NCBI RefSeq assembly: GCF_024169515.1
Contig: NZ_JAMKCQ010000001.1
Location: 930,001 to 994,000 of the forward strand
Direction of reading: 5' to 3'
DNA from: Erwinia aphidicola
GTDB taxonomy: Bacteria; Pseudomonadota; Gammaproteobacteria; Enterobacterales; Enterobacteriaceae
DNA: 64,000 nt
The position numbers and the translations under genes are program-made. A model generated the notes under the pieces. It did no database searches. It saw nothing but the letters and a program-made list of their open reading frames with translations, and was not told where the DNA came from. Shown in pieces: positions 20,309 to 29,315 of the stretch (positions are counted from its first letter, which is position 1; each line of letters opens with the position of its first letter).

Positions 20309-20608
20309 TTAAATAAGATAGCCTTTCTCTTTAAGGATTGGCTCTAGTTTTGTTTTTATTTCGTTTTTATCCACCAGCCGCTTGAGGTAAATAATGGTGG
20401 AGTTAATGGTGTAATGCTGAAACTGTGAACGGAAGTTTTCACCGGTCATGATAATATCAACGCGAGATGAGGTGGCACTGGATATATCACAGTGCGACAG
20501 GTCCGCATCGACACCCAGATCTTTTAGCGCCGCTTCAATACTCATTTCGCAGGCAAAGCTGCTGCCAAGCCCGGCGCCACATACCGCCAGAATGGATAAT
20601 TTTTTCAT
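20309..20608 (-). CDS. PTS IIB component (ascorbate/galactitol type)
   Basis: 99 residues. ILAVCGAGLGSSFACEM holds the phosphocysteine loop with Cys10, characteristic of IIB-Sga/Gat. It passes phosphate from IIA to the sugar at IIC. It lies between the IIA gene (89 bp upstream) and the IIC gene (41 bp downstream) on the same strand. Confidence 0.92.
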   Translation of the reverse strand: MKKLSILAVCGAGLGSSFACEMSIEAALKDLGVDADLSHCDISSATSSRVDIIMTGENFRSQFQHYTINSTIIYLKRLVDKNEIKTKLEPILKEKGYLI

Positions 20609-20697
20609 CAGGCATACCTTAATTAAGTGTCTGTTAGTCCGCGACTACTGACTGCGGGTATGTTGACGGGCATCCCTTCCCCTGACCGCTCCGGGCT

Positions 20698-21141
20698 TCA
20701 GAACTGGCGTAAAATCTCCAGCACTGCTGATGGTTCTCTCGCCTGGCGCAGCCTCTCGACTACGCCATCTTCACAAAACAGCTGTGACAGACTGGCGATC
20801 ATTTCAATATGAGAATGGCTGTCGACAGCAGCCAGGGCAAATATCACGTACACCGGGTCATTATCTTCACTGCCAAAACTCACGCCCTCTGAAACAATTA
20901 ATAAAGAGAGCGCGGTTCTGATAACCCCTTCTTCTGGCCGGGCATGCGGCATCGCAATACCTTCACCCAGCACATAATAGGGGCCAATCTGCTTGTGCAT
21001 ATCATAAATAGCATTAAGGTATCGGGGTTCCACTGCACCATTATCGATCATCGGCTGCAGCGCAATCTCTACCGCTTTTTGCCAGTTATCAGTATGCGTT
21101 AACAGTTTCAGATTACTGTTATTAATCCAGTCGGTTAACAT
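20698..21141 (-). CDS. PTS fructose/mannitol-type IIA component
   Basis: 147 residues, a PTS_EIIA_2 domain. GEGIAMPHARPEEGV carries the phosphohistidine (His66). First gene of the PTS operon; the AT-rich 229 bp before it (21142-21370) should hold the promoter. The unusual feature is the nearby aldolase pair in place of the ula enzymes. Confidence 0.92.
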   Translation of the reverse strand: MLTDWINNSNLKLLTHTDNWQKAVEIALQPMIDNGAVEPRYLNAIYDMHKQIGPYYVLGEGIAMPHARPEEGVIRTALSLLIVSEGVSFGSEDNDPVYVIFALAAVDSHSHIEMIASLSQLFCEDGVVERLRQAREPSAVLEILRQF

Positions 21142-21370
21142 TCGGCTACCCTTGTTTATTGTTCAGAGAGTTAATTCACTATACTTTCTGTCGAATATTA
21201 AAAACGTGATCAAACTGACTTATTGAATAATAAATAATTAAATATCACTCAATTAAAATTAAAGCCATGGCATCAAGCTGGTTATTTCAACCAGTATTCG
21301 TCATTAATTTAATTCCTGTGAACCCTCAGGAAAGATCGACTTTAATTATCGGCGATAGTTAAAAGGTTTA

Positions 21371-21952
21371 TTACCCCCGTTCGATGATCTCCCGCACCCA
21401 CTGGGTTAACTGGCTGAAGTCGATGTCGCTGCGCTGATCGGCCAGCCATACCGGCCCCAGACTCATCGGCTCAGCGCTGTCGGCTAGCAGCTGCAGTTCG
21501 GCGACATATTCCGCCCCCGGATGACCCGGCAAGCGTGTATTCAGCCTCGCGGCGTAGCGCTGTGCCGCCAGTTCACCTGGGATCTGGCACCAGATCTCTG
21601 CCACCGTTTCAATGCCTGCACCGCAGATAAAGTCTTCGAGATCCGCCTTCGGCTGAAAGCCAAACCACGCATCGACAATAAAGGTGTTCCCCGCAGGTGC
21701 CGCCGCAATAATCGACCAGATCGCCTGATAAGCCGCAATGCCCAGCTTACGGTTCATCGGACGATCCACGCCGGTCAGCTGGCGCATAAACGGCTCTTTA
21801 ATCGTGTCCAGCGTCAGCAGCGGCCAGCCGGTTTCCGTTGCCAGACGGGTCGCGATATGGCTCTTGCCCGACGCGGGTACGCCGTTAACCATCACCAGGC
21901 GTTTAGCGCCGGGCTGCTGGGCGGTGGGCTGCAGAGTGGACGTATCAGGCAT
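21371..21952 (-). CDS. P-loop kinase-like ATPase beside aldolase
   Basis: 193 residues from the ATG at 21952, which overlaps the aldolase stop by 8 bp. VNGVPASGKSHIATRLA is a Walker A motif; TLDTIKEPFM and IVDAWFGF resemble the AAA_33/gluconate-kinase-like group of small-molecule kinases. It may phosphorylate the sugar or sugar phosphate before aldol cleavage. No family name comes to mind with confidence. It could also be a chloramphenicol-phosphotransferase-like protein. Confidence 0.7.
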   Translation of the reverse strand: MPDTSTLQPTAQQPGAKRLVMVNGVPASGKSHIATRLATETGWPLLTLDTIKEPFMRQLTGVDRPMNRKLGIAAYQAIWSIIAAAPAGNTFIVDAWFGFQPKADLEDFICGAGIETVAEIWCQIPGELAAQRYAARLNTRLPGHPGAEYVAELQLLADSAEPMSLGPVWLADQRSDIDFSQLTQWVREIIERG

Positions 21953-22877
21953 GGCTGGTGCTTTCCTCTGTGGTAGTACGCGGCTGGAAATGTTTGCCAA
22001 TCACCGCCTGGATTTCACGCAGGCGCGGGATAGCCAGCGTCTCCAGCTTTTCACGAGTGACGCGGTGATCGAGCGAGATGCAGTCCTTCCACAGCGCCCG
22101 CCCGGCAATCACGCCGGAAGCACCGTTGCTCATCGCATCCGCCACCTGGCCTAAGAAGGTACTGTGATCGACCCCAGCCGAGAGTACCGCCCACGGCACG
22201 TCCCCGGCAAGTTCGGTGATCGCCGCACAGTCTTTGGCCGAGCCAGGATAAGGGATTTTCAGCACTTTGGCGCCCAGCTCCAGCGACAGCCTGGTGCCTT
22301 CGTAGATCAGCGACGGCACGCGGCTTTTATACGCTTCTTCGCTTTCGTCGGGCAGAGCGTAGGTGAGGAACTCAACCACCAGCAGCAGGTCTTCACGGAC
22401 GAAGTCCTCTATACAGTGGCGCAGAATATCGAGGTTATGACCGTTGGCGTCCGGGCGATCGGCGCGCAAATAGACCATAATTTTCCCCCCGTTAGCGCCC
22501 AGTTCGCGCACGCGGCGGGCGCTGATGCCCTCCACCAGGCGCGAATTGCGGTAGCCTTCCGGCGTGGTGTCAAAGCCGGATGCGTCAAGGCCGATCAGCA
22601 GCGCGGTATCGCGGGCAATAATGCCGTCATCAACCAGATCCGGCACCGCGCAGACGGCGTCCACCAGTACGCAAGAGGCCTGGCTGGCAAGATAGCGGGT
22701 GATATCGGCTTTAATGCCGCCCAGCTGCTGCTCGGAGATCGCTTTCTGCTGTTCCGGGTCGGCGCTCAGCAGGGTACGCATGGCCCCGCGCTGATCGCAG
22801 GCGATCACCAGCATCGCGCCGTTGCTGCCACAAATTTGCTGATAGCCGCGCAGCTCGGAAGTAGACATGTGTGACAT
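21945..22877 (-). CDS. LacD-like class I tagatose-bisphosphate-type aldolase
   Basis: 310 residues from the ATG at 22877 (GAGGACCACCCT before it). The fold and motifs match LacD/YihT class I aldolases: AMLVIACDQRGAMR at the start, Glu169 in VVEFLTY, the Schiff-base Lys207 in VLKIPYPGS, and VLSAGVDHSTF. It should split a ketose 1-phosphate or 1,6-bisphosphate to DHAP (dihydroxyacetone phosphate) plus an aldehyde. The regulator is divergent at 23136 and the kinase-like gene overlaps, suggesting a catabolic operon that may use the downstream PTS. Confidence 0.85.
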   Translation of the reverse strand: MSHMSTSELRGYQQICGSNGAMLVIACDQRGAMRTLLSADPEQQKAISEQQLGGIKADITRYLASQASCVLVDAVCAVPDLVDDGIIARDTALLIGLDASGFDTTPEGYRNSRLVEGISARRVRELGANGGKIMVYLRADRPDANGHNLDILRHCIEDFVREDLLLVVEFLTYALPDESEEAYKSRVPSLIYEGTRLSLELGAKVLKIPYPGSAKDCAAITELAGDVPWAVLSAGVDHSTFLGQVADAMSNGASGVIAGRALWKDCISLDHRVTREKLETLAIPRLREIQAVIGKHFQPRTTTEESTSHA

Positions 22878-23135
22878 AGGGTGGTCCTCACTTAGTACTA
22901 GGGTAAAAAAAGCCGTCATCGACGACCAGAAAGTTACCTTTAGCCTGTGTGCACGACCGCGGGCTGATTCCGCTGAATCTCCTGTCCTGTCAGGGGTTTC
23001 TGCCACCTGTGCACATTGCAATTTGTCTGGTGTTGCGCAATAATTCTCCAACCGATGAACTGAGTGTAATACATTGCAGAAAGGAATTACAACCTGAAAG
23101 AGCCACTTTTACAAGATCCCGCCACCACCCGGGCG

Positions 23136-24050
23136 ATGATGCACATGGTGGCGAAGCTGCACTATCAGTCCGATATGTCGCAGGTTGATATCGCTAAAAA
23201 ACTGGGCGTTTCCACCGCTACCATCTCGCGTCTACTGACCAAAGCGCGCGCGGCGGGGATCGTGCGGATCGAGGTGATTGAGCTGACGTCCCCCGAGGAG
23301 ATCACCGCCGATCTCATTGCTCAACTGGGGTTAAAAAGTGCAGCGGTAGTGGAGTCGCCACCCGCAAACGTGCTGAGCGCGCTGAGCGCTCCGCTCGCCT
23401 CGCTGCTGCAGCAAGCGGATCTGGTTAGCGGTTCTGTGGTGGGTATCGGCTGGGGGCGGGCAGTGCGTGAAGTCACGCTCTCCGGTCTGCCGCGCCTGCC
23501 GGGAGTCATAACCGTGGCGCTGAACGGCGGAATGCAGCAGGCGGCGGCGCATTTTCAGATTAACGAATTTGTGCGCCAGGCCGCAGAACAGATGGGCGGC
23601 ACACCGCATTTTCTGCATGCGCCCTATATCTCCTCCCCGGTGCTGCGCGATGCGTTTCTTTGCGACCCCGGCGTGCAACAAATTACCTCGCTGTGGGACA
23701 AGCTCGACGTGGCGATTGTCGGCGTGGGCCTGACGCATCATGCGCCGCAGCCGATGGAAGCCAGCACCGCCACGCCGGACGAGCAGGCGCTGAGCCACGC
23801 CGCTGGCGATGTGCTGCGCCATTACGTTACCGAAGCGGGAGAAGTGCTGGACTGGGAGGGGGAACAGCGGATGATCGCCGCCTCCCCCGATCAGCTGCGC
23901 CGCACGCCACTGTGCATTGGCGTGGCCGCCACCCCGGAAAAAGCGGCCGGGATCATCGGCGCCGTGCGTTCCGGCATGATCAACGCGCTGGTCACCGATA
24001 TTAAAACTGCCCAGGCGATACTCGACCGCCTGGTAAGCGAAACGCTCTGA
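23136..24050 (+). CDS. SorC-family sugar-responsive regulator
   Basis: 304 residues from the ATG at 23136. The helix-turn-helix LHYQSDMSQVDIAKKLGVST is followed by the SorC/DeoR-sensor-like sugar-phosphate domain (VGIGWGRAVREVTL, TDIKTAQAILDRL). The ATG has no SD; the frame is open upstream, and a CTG at 23094 lies 8 bp after AAGGA and would give the 14 extra residues (LKEPLLQDPATTRA) usual in the family. It is divergent from the aldolase and kinase, which it probably controls through a phosphorylated sugar. Confidence 0.88.
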   Translation: MMHMVAKLHYQSDMSQVDIAKKLGVSTATISRLLTKARAAGIVRIEVIELTSPEEITADLIAQLGLKSAAVVESPPANVLSALSAPLASLLQQADLVSGSVVGIGWGRAVREVTLSGLPRLPGVITVALNGGMQQAAAHFQINEFVRQAAEQMGGTPHFLHAPYISSPVLRDAFLCDPGVQQITSLWDKLDVAIVGVGLTHHAPQPMEASTATPDEQALSHAAGDVLRHYVTEAGEVLDWEGEQRMIAASPDQLRRTPLCIGVAATPEKAAGIIGAVRSGMINALVTDIKTAQAILDRLVSETL

Positions 24051-24223
24051 CTCTTGCGGTGTGCCTTTACCTTAAGGGTAGAGGCACTTAACCTCATAAA
24101 AATCATCAGTTATTAGAAATATCTTATATCTAAGTTATTCTCATTTCGCTTTTTTAACCTGCCAGTTATTAATAAGAATAATTATCAAACTTATTTAAAA
24201 AACAGAACAATTTAGATTGAGCA

Positions 24224-24242
24224 AGGAATGATTATCACTTAC
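24224..24242. promoter_or_regulatory. Possible Fur site upstream of ftnA
   Basis: AGGAATGATTATCACTTAC matches about 12 of 19 Fur positions. It lies about 135 bp before ftnA in an AT-rich region (24051-24376) with further Fur-like words (TTATTCTCATTT near 24136). In E. coli Fur binds several upstream sites and activates ftnA by displacing H-NS; the layout fits that. Confidence 0.5.
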
Positions 24243-24376
24243 CAATCATAACTTTAGGTAAGCAAATTTAATTTAGCCTTTGCTATATAAAACGGTTTTT
24301 ATTTGTTCTTAATGCATGCATAATGCGCAGAAATCACCTGTTTGCTTCACCCTAAAAATAAATTAAAGGAGTCACC

Positions 24377-24889
24377 ATGCTGACTAACGAAATGACTGCT
24401 CAGTTGAACGATCAGCTGAATCTGGAATTCTATTCTGCCAACCTGTACCTGCAGATGAGCGCATGGTGCAACGACAAAGGTTTTGAGGGCGCGGCTGCTT
24501 TTATGCGTGAGCACTCTAATGAGGAGATGCAGCATATGCAGCGTCTGTTCAACTACCTGAGCGACACCGGCGCGATGCCAGTGCTGGGTACGATTGAGGC
24601 ACCGCCGGTGACCTTTAACTCCCTGCACGAAGTGCTGGAACAGGCCTATCAGCACGAGCAGCTGATCACTGGAAAAATCAACGAGCTGGCGCACGCGGCG
24701 ATCACCACTCAGGACTATTCGACCTTCAACTTCCTGCAGTGGTATGTGGCTGAGCAGCACGAAGAAGAGAAGCTGTTTAAATCAGTACTGGATAAGCTGG
24801 CGCTGGTAGGCAACAGCGGCCAGGCGCTGTTCTTCGTGGATAAAGATTTGCAGAAGCTGAGTGAGCCAGGCGCAGGCGCGCACGGTTAA
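24377..24889 (+). CDS. ftnA: Bacterial non-haem ferritin
   Basis: 170 residues, close to the usual ferritin length. A four-helix bundle with the ferroxidase ligands Glu17 ([11 protein letters not shown]), Glu50 and His53 (SNEEMQHMQ) and later [12 protein letters not shown] at the C-terminus. It forms a 24-mer shell that oxidises Fe2+ and stores iron in the cytoplasm. An AAAGGAG SD precedes the ATG. The AT-rich upstream region suggests H-NS/Fur control. Confidence 0.96.
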   Translation: MLTNEMTAQLNDQLNLEFYSANLYLQMSAWCNDKGFEGAAAFMREHSNEEMQHMQRLFNYLSDTGAMPVLGTIEAPPVTFNSLHEVLEQAYQHEQLITGKINELAHAAITTQDYSTFNFLQWYVAEQHEEEKLFKSVLDKLALVGNSGQALFFVDKDLQKLSEPGAGAHG

Positions 24890-25155
24890 CAAGAGGCAAA
24901 GGGCCGATCGAAATGAGGGTTGGCCCCTGAGTTATCCTCAGAAGTGACTGCGGTTGCTAAACGTCGGCTAACCGGTCTGCGCTCAGCCTGAGCACGCCGG
25001 AACGGCGACGCTCCCTGCGGGCTTCGGCACGCGGCATCCCTGCCACGTGACGTCCGGCTTATCTCCGTCCGATCTCCTTCCCCGCTATTACCGTGCTCGC
25101 AGTGGATCTATCACCGCAACGATAAGGCTCTGGGTGAAAGCAGCCCTGCCCCCTG
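24890..25155. other. Intergenic with a degenerate repeat
   Basis: It starts with a repeat copy (24901-24929, GGGCCGATCG...GGTTGGCCCC) after ftnA. The rest is GC-rich with short inverted words (CGCCGGAACGGCG) but no supportable gene. Confidence 0.45.
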
Positions 25156-26283
25156 TTACCCTTTCGGCTTCAACGTCACCCAGTATCCCGGCTGATAGTC
25201 GATCGGCAGGAAACGCTGGTGGAACTCGCGGAAGGTGGCATCGGGGTCGATATCCTTGAACAGCTCAGGATGCAGCCACTTTGCCAGCGCCTGAATGGCG
25301 ACGAACTGGTACGGGCTGTCGTAAAACTGGTGCCAGATAGCGTGCGCGTTGCCGTTGGTTGCCACCGGCAGCGTGCGAAATGCCGGGCGGGCCATCAGCG
25401 CCGTCAGCCGCTGGGTGGCTTCGCTGATATTGGCGCCGGGACCCACTCCGACCCAGCCTCCGGCGGTGTTGTAGTTCTTCCAGTTAGCGCCGGTCACCAC
25501 CACCACATCCGGGCGGGCGGCAATAATCTGCTCCGGATTAAGGGTGCCGAAGGTGCCGGGAATCAGCCCTTTAGCGATATTAATCCCGCCAGCCACTTCG
25601 ACCATGCGGCCAAAATTCTCATCGCCGAATGACATGCAGCACTCTTCGGTATAGCCACCCGCCCTATCCAGCATCACTTTAGGCCGTGTACCCTGAAAGT
25701 TTTTCAGACGATCGGTAACGATGTCGATCTGCTGCTGGCGGAAGGCAATAATCTCCTCCGCCCGCTGCGGCTTGCCTACCAGCTGCCCCATGATGCGGAT
25801 ACTTTTCTCGGCATTCTCAAACGGCTTCTCGCGGAAATCGATAAACACCACCGGAATGCCCAGCTTATTCAGTTTTTCCGTCAGCTGGGATTCATCAGTT
25901 GCGGCTTTTGACTCAAGATTCATCAGCACCAGATCCGGCTTCAGCGTCAGCGCCTGCTCAACGTTGAAGGTACCATCTTTCGCGCCGCCAAAAGTTGGCA
26001 GCCGGGTAATAGACGGGTATTTTTTCGCGTAGACCTGGTAGCTGTCAAAGTCTGCTTTGGGCAGATCGTCACGCCAGCCCACCACGCGCTTGAACGGGGC
26101 ATCGGTATCAAATGCGGCCAGCAGGTAGATTTGCCGCCCTTCACCCAGGATCACCCGCTGCACTTCGGATTTGATCTCAACTTTACGCCCGCTGACATCT
26201 TCCACCACGAACGGCGCGGCCAGCAGACTGGCGGATGAGAGCAACCCGCCAGCAACGATTAATGCTTTACCCCAGAACGTCAT
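25156..26283 (-). CDS. Orphan ferric-siderophore/cobalamin-type binding protein
   Basis: 375 residues from the ATG at 26283, with GAGG 6 bp before it; an ATG at 26295 adds four residues. A signal peptide (KALIVAGGLLSSASLLAA) precedes the binding fold: VEDVSGRKVEIKSEVQRVIL, KPDLVLMNLES and MLDRAGGYTEECCMSFGDEN. It resembles Fe(III)-siderophore substrate-binding proteins of the FepB/FatB type. No permease or ATPase is adjacent, so it must work with unlinked partners. A strong Fur box lies at 26300-26318. Confidence 0.88.
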   Translation of the reverse strand: MTFWGKALIVAGGLLSSASLLAAPFVVEDVSGRKVEIKSEVQRVILGEGRQIYLLAAFDTDAPFKRVVGWRDDLPKADFDSYQVYAKKYPSITRLPTFGGAKDGTFNVEQALTLKPDLVLMNLESKAATDESQLTEKLNKLGIPVVFIDFREKPFENAEKSIRIMGQLVGKPQRAEEIIAFRQQQIDIVTDRLKNFQGTRPKVMLDRAGGYTEECCMSFGDENFGRMVEVAGGINIAKGLIPGTFGTLNPEQIIAARPDVVVVTGANWKNYNTAGGWVGVGPGANISEATQRLTALMARPAFRTLPVATNGNAHAIWHQFYDSPYQFVAIQALAKWLHPELFKDIDPDATFREFHQRFLPIDYQPGYWVTLKPKG

Positions 26284-26299
26284 AGCCAACCTCATAAAA

Positions 26300-26318
26300 G
26301 AAAATGATTATTATTATC
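26300..26318. promoter_or_regulatory. Strong Fur box
   Basis: GAAAATGATTATTATTATC matches 16 of 19 positions of the Fur consensus (GATAATGATAATCATTATC). It lies 17 bp before the start codon of the orphan binding protein, so it should repress that gene when iron is plentiful. Confidence 0.85.
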
Positions 26319-26425
26319 AATATCGCAATTACGTGGCGATGCTACGACGAGCGGCTGATTATTACAAGATGTGTCAGAGAGAAATTTCGGGCAGTGATTA
26401 TCACGGCGCCCGGCGGCGCCATGAT

Positions 26426-26923
26426 TCAGAAGCTAAACTGGTAGAATTTGCTGTCAACCGCCATCAGCGGGAAACTGGCGGGCAGCTCCGCGGGGAGGAT
26501 TTCACTGAAGCCATTTTTTTCGTAAAAACGATGCGCGGCGAGGAAGGCGGAGGTGGTACCAAGAAACACGTCCTTTACGCGGCGATCGCGCGCCGACATG
26601 ATCAGCGTGTTCAACAGCGCCGAGGCTACGCCGTGCTGCCTGCCGCGCCATTCTGCCGCAACAAACATCTTGCGCAGCGCCGCCTGCTGGTTGCCGATAT
26701 CCTTCAGGCCGATGCAGCCCACCACCTTATTGCCCACCAGCGCCAGCCAGAAATCCCCGCAGCCCTGCTGATAAAAGTTTTCAATATCTCTGAGATCCGG
26801 CTGCTGCTCCGCCGTGATATTAATGCCGAACTCTTCGGTCTGGATCGGCAGGATCAGATCGACAACTCCAGCCTGAAACTCCGACCGATAGCGCTGAATG
26901 GTGACATGCTGTGTGGGCATCAT
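26426..26923 (-). CDS. GNAT-family N-acetyltransferase
   Basis: 165 residues from the ATG at 26923 (GGAG before it); the longer frame to 27010 has no SD. LRKMFVAAEWRGRQHGVASA is the acetyl-CoA-binding motif (R/Q-x-x-G-x-A) and AAHRFYEKNGF the C-terminal motif of GNAT enzymes. The substrate is unknown. It stands alone, between the orphan binding protein and the porin. Confidence 0.88.
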   Translation of the reverse strand: MMPTQHVTIQRYRSEFQAGVVDLILPIQTEEFGINITAEQQPDLRDIENFYQQGCGDFWLALVGNKVVGCIGLKDIGNQQAALRKMFVAAEWRGRQHGVASALLNTLIMSARDRRVKDVFLGTTSAFLAAHRFYEKNGFSEILPAELPASFPLMAVDSKFYQFSF

Positions 26924-27049
26924 GGTGAGCTCCGCTTTGGTTAAGATAATTCTGGCATTGCGGATTAATCTAGCGCTTTGGTCATGCATTGGCGAATGAA
27001 AATTCGCCAATGCTGAGATGAAATTTTCTCCACTCTCTGCTGGAACTGC

Positions 27050-28171
27050 TTAGAAATTATAGTAAAACGTCAGCCAGGTTTCATCGGGATCGTTGTCACT
27101 GCTGGCGGTGAACGTCCGCTCCAGGTAAACGCTGAAGCCCCATCCGATATCGGCCCCCATCCCAACATAGGTGTGATTCGCATGGTAGTTTTCATCGCTT
27201 TTCAGGCGCAGACTGTCCACCGCCACATAGGGTTGAATCGATTGTAGGCCGGGTTTGTTAATCTTGAAGGTGTAGCCGCCAAACGCCTCCAGGCCGTAGC
27301 CATCCCCTGCCAGATAGCGATCGGTGCGCTCGGCGTGCTGATTAGGCAGGAAGTGACGGTAATAGGTCGCGGTCCCCGCCAGATACCAGTTATTTGGCTG
27401 CCAGGTTAACGCCATGCCGGAATAGTGCTGCTGATAGCTGGTTTGCGTGCCGTTGCCATGTTTTATCGTTGCTTTGGTCTGATCCCACGCCGCACTGAGC
27501 GTCAGATCTTTATCCAGCTGATAATCGAAGCCAATCGCCGCGCCGCGATCGCGACGGTAATATTTGTTGCCGCCGAGCACCAGATCATTCTGCGGCAGCA
27601 GCCAGGCGGTATACAGCGTCAGGTCGCCAAAGGTGTTGGTGTAGTGGATGCTATTTTTGGGGCGGTTGCCACCGTCGTAGTCCCCTGCCACCCCGCTGCC
27701 ATCCGCCGCCGCATAACCGTCATTATCCCAGACGTCACTTTTTACCCCGACGGTCTCATAATAAACGCCGTACTGATGGCCGAATGTCAGCGTGCCGTAG
27801 CGATCGTCTTTGATACCGCCATACAGCTGGCGCTGCTTGTCCCAGTTGCCATCGTGATCGTAATGATTTTTCAAACCGAGCATATGTGCGGTATCAATAC
27901 CCCATTCGTAATAGGCAATAATGGAGGTGTCTGACGTCAGGGCATAATCACTGCTGAAGCGTAAACGCGTGCCGCCATCATGACCATTATGATTATCCGG
28001 CCCGCGGTTCCAGATAAATTCCGGGCGGATACTGCCGCCAATTTGCAGGCTTAACGGATCGAGCCAGCCAATATCAAAAGCCTGCTTCTTTAATAGCGTC
28101 ACTTCCGCATGAGAGGCCGGAACCAAAGCCATCAGCGCGCTCGCGCCCAGTAACATCCTTGTATATTGCAA
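27050..28171 (-). CDS. Outer-membrane porin
   Basis: 373 residues. The signal peptide MQYTRMLLGASALMALVPAS ends at SHA. Alternating beta strands, GGTRLRFSSDYALTSDTSII, QLYGGIKDDRYGTLTFGHQ and a terminal aromatic (LTFYYNF) fit the Gram-negative porin superfamily. It is diverged from OmpC/OmpF and closer to single porins that serve special substrates. Its start is separated from abgR by about 100 bp on the same strand, so a link with p-aminobenzoyl-glutamate uptake is possible but not shown. Confidence 0.88.
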   Translation of the reverse strand: MQYTRMLLGASALMALVPASHAEVTLLKKQAFDIGWLDPLSLQIGGSIRPEFIWNRGPDNHNGHDGGTRLRFSSDYALTSDTSIIAYYEWGIDTAHMLGLKNHYDHDGNWDKQRQLYGGIKDDRYGTLTFGHQYGVYYETVGVKSDVWDNDGYAAADGSGVAGDYDGGNRPKNSIHYTNTFGDLTLYTAWLLPQNDLVLGGNKYYRRDRGAAIGFDYQLDKDLTLSAAWDQTKATIKHGNGTQTSYQQHYSGMALTWQPNNWYLAGTATYYRHFLPNQHAERTDRYLAGDGYGLEAFGGYTFKINKPGLQSIQPYVAVDSLRLKSDENYHANHTYVGMGADIGWGFSVYLERTFTASSDNDPDETWLTFYYNF

Positions 28172-28274
28172 AATATCGCTCCATTGCTGTTAATAAATTC
28201 TGATAAGAAATCCGCGAATGGAGACGTATAAAATATCAATTAGATCATCGTCGTGATCTTTAGTGCTTTAACCA

Positions 28275-29183
28275 TTATTTAACCGATTTTCCGCAATAAA
28301 TGCGAAATAAACGCGCCAGCTCGGCCCCCATTGGCGTTAGCGTAGTGTCCTTCCGCTGAATTAAATAGAAGGTGGCATTAGGCAGCTGCTCTTTGATATT
28401 TAGCGCTACCAGCTGATTGCCCAGAATAGGATCGCCAATCACATCGCTGGAGAGAATACTGACAAAGTCACTCTGCGCAATCAGGCTGGTGCAGGCCATA
28501 AAGGTTTCGCAGGTAACGCTGATGGCCGGGGCCATGCCCATATCGTGCAGCAGATCGTGCAGCAGGCGGTAGTAGCTACCGCGCGGCGTTGGCATGGTCC
28601 AGTCGCAGTGCTGCAGCTCCGCCAGCGAAGTCGCGTGCTGGCACGGGTGCCCCTTGCGTACCACGACGCGGTATTCGCGCTCCATCAGCCGTTCATAGCT
28701 CAGCTCGCTGTCCAGGTGGCCGGGATAGGAAGTGTTAATGGTGAAATCCAGCTCGCCCTGGCGCAGTTCGGGGATCATCGAGACCAGCTGCCCTTCAACG
28801 ATGCGGATCTTCACGTTGGGAAACTGACGCCGGAACTGGGTGATCACCTGCGGCATCAGGGTGCGTGCAATGCTGCCGCCCACCCCGATATTGACCGTAC
28901 CGCCCGCCAGCCCCAGGCGCTGCTGGATATCCTCCTGCGCGACGCGCAGCTCTTCTATGATCAGGCTCGCATGTTGGAAAAAGTTATCACCGATTTCGGT
29001 GAGCGCCACGCCCTGACGACGGCGTATAAAAAGCCGCGCGCCGAGCACCTCCTCCAGTTCCTGAATCGATTTTGTTAAAGCGGGCTGAGACAGGCCTGCG
29101 GCGCGGCTGGCGGCGCGAATACTGCCGTGGCGCGCCACATCAACAAAGGCGCGTAGCTGGTGCAGCTTGATGGATGCGGGCAT
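28275..29183 (-). CDS. abgR: LysR-family regulator of abgABT
   Basis: 302 residues from the ATG at 29183, with GGAG 5 bp before it. KLHQLRAFVDVARHGSIRAA and LSQPALTKSIQELEEVLGARLF form the LysR helix-turn-helix; the rest is the substrate-binding domain with MEGQLVS-like VEGQLVSMIPELRQGELDF. It resembles E. coli AbgR along its length and is divergent from abgA, the typical layout. The 132-bp gap 29184-29315 should contain its operator. Confidence 0.9.
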   Translation of the reverse strand: MPASIKLHQLRAFVDVARHGSIRAASRAAGLSQPALTKSIQELEEVLGARLFIRRRQGVALTEIGDNFFQHASLIIEELRVAQEDIQQRLGLAGGTVNIGVGGSIARTLMPQVITQFRRQFPNVKIRIVEGQLVSMIPELRQGELDFTINTSYPGHLDSELSYERLMEREYRVVVRKGHPCQHATSLAELQHCDWTMPTPRGSYYRLLHDLLHDMGMAPAISVTCETFMACTSLIAQSDFVSILSSDVIGDPILGNQLVALNIKEQLPNATFYLIQRKDTTLTPMGAELARLFRIYCGKSVK

Positions 29184-29315
29184 CGGATCTCCGTTTTTGT
29201 GATAACTGTTGATTATCAATCACAAGATATTGGCATCTTCTGCCTGCGGGATCCATTGTGTAGAACAGAAGGTGAACCCCTGAAAAAATTAAGCCCAATT
29301 CAGAAGGATGAACCG

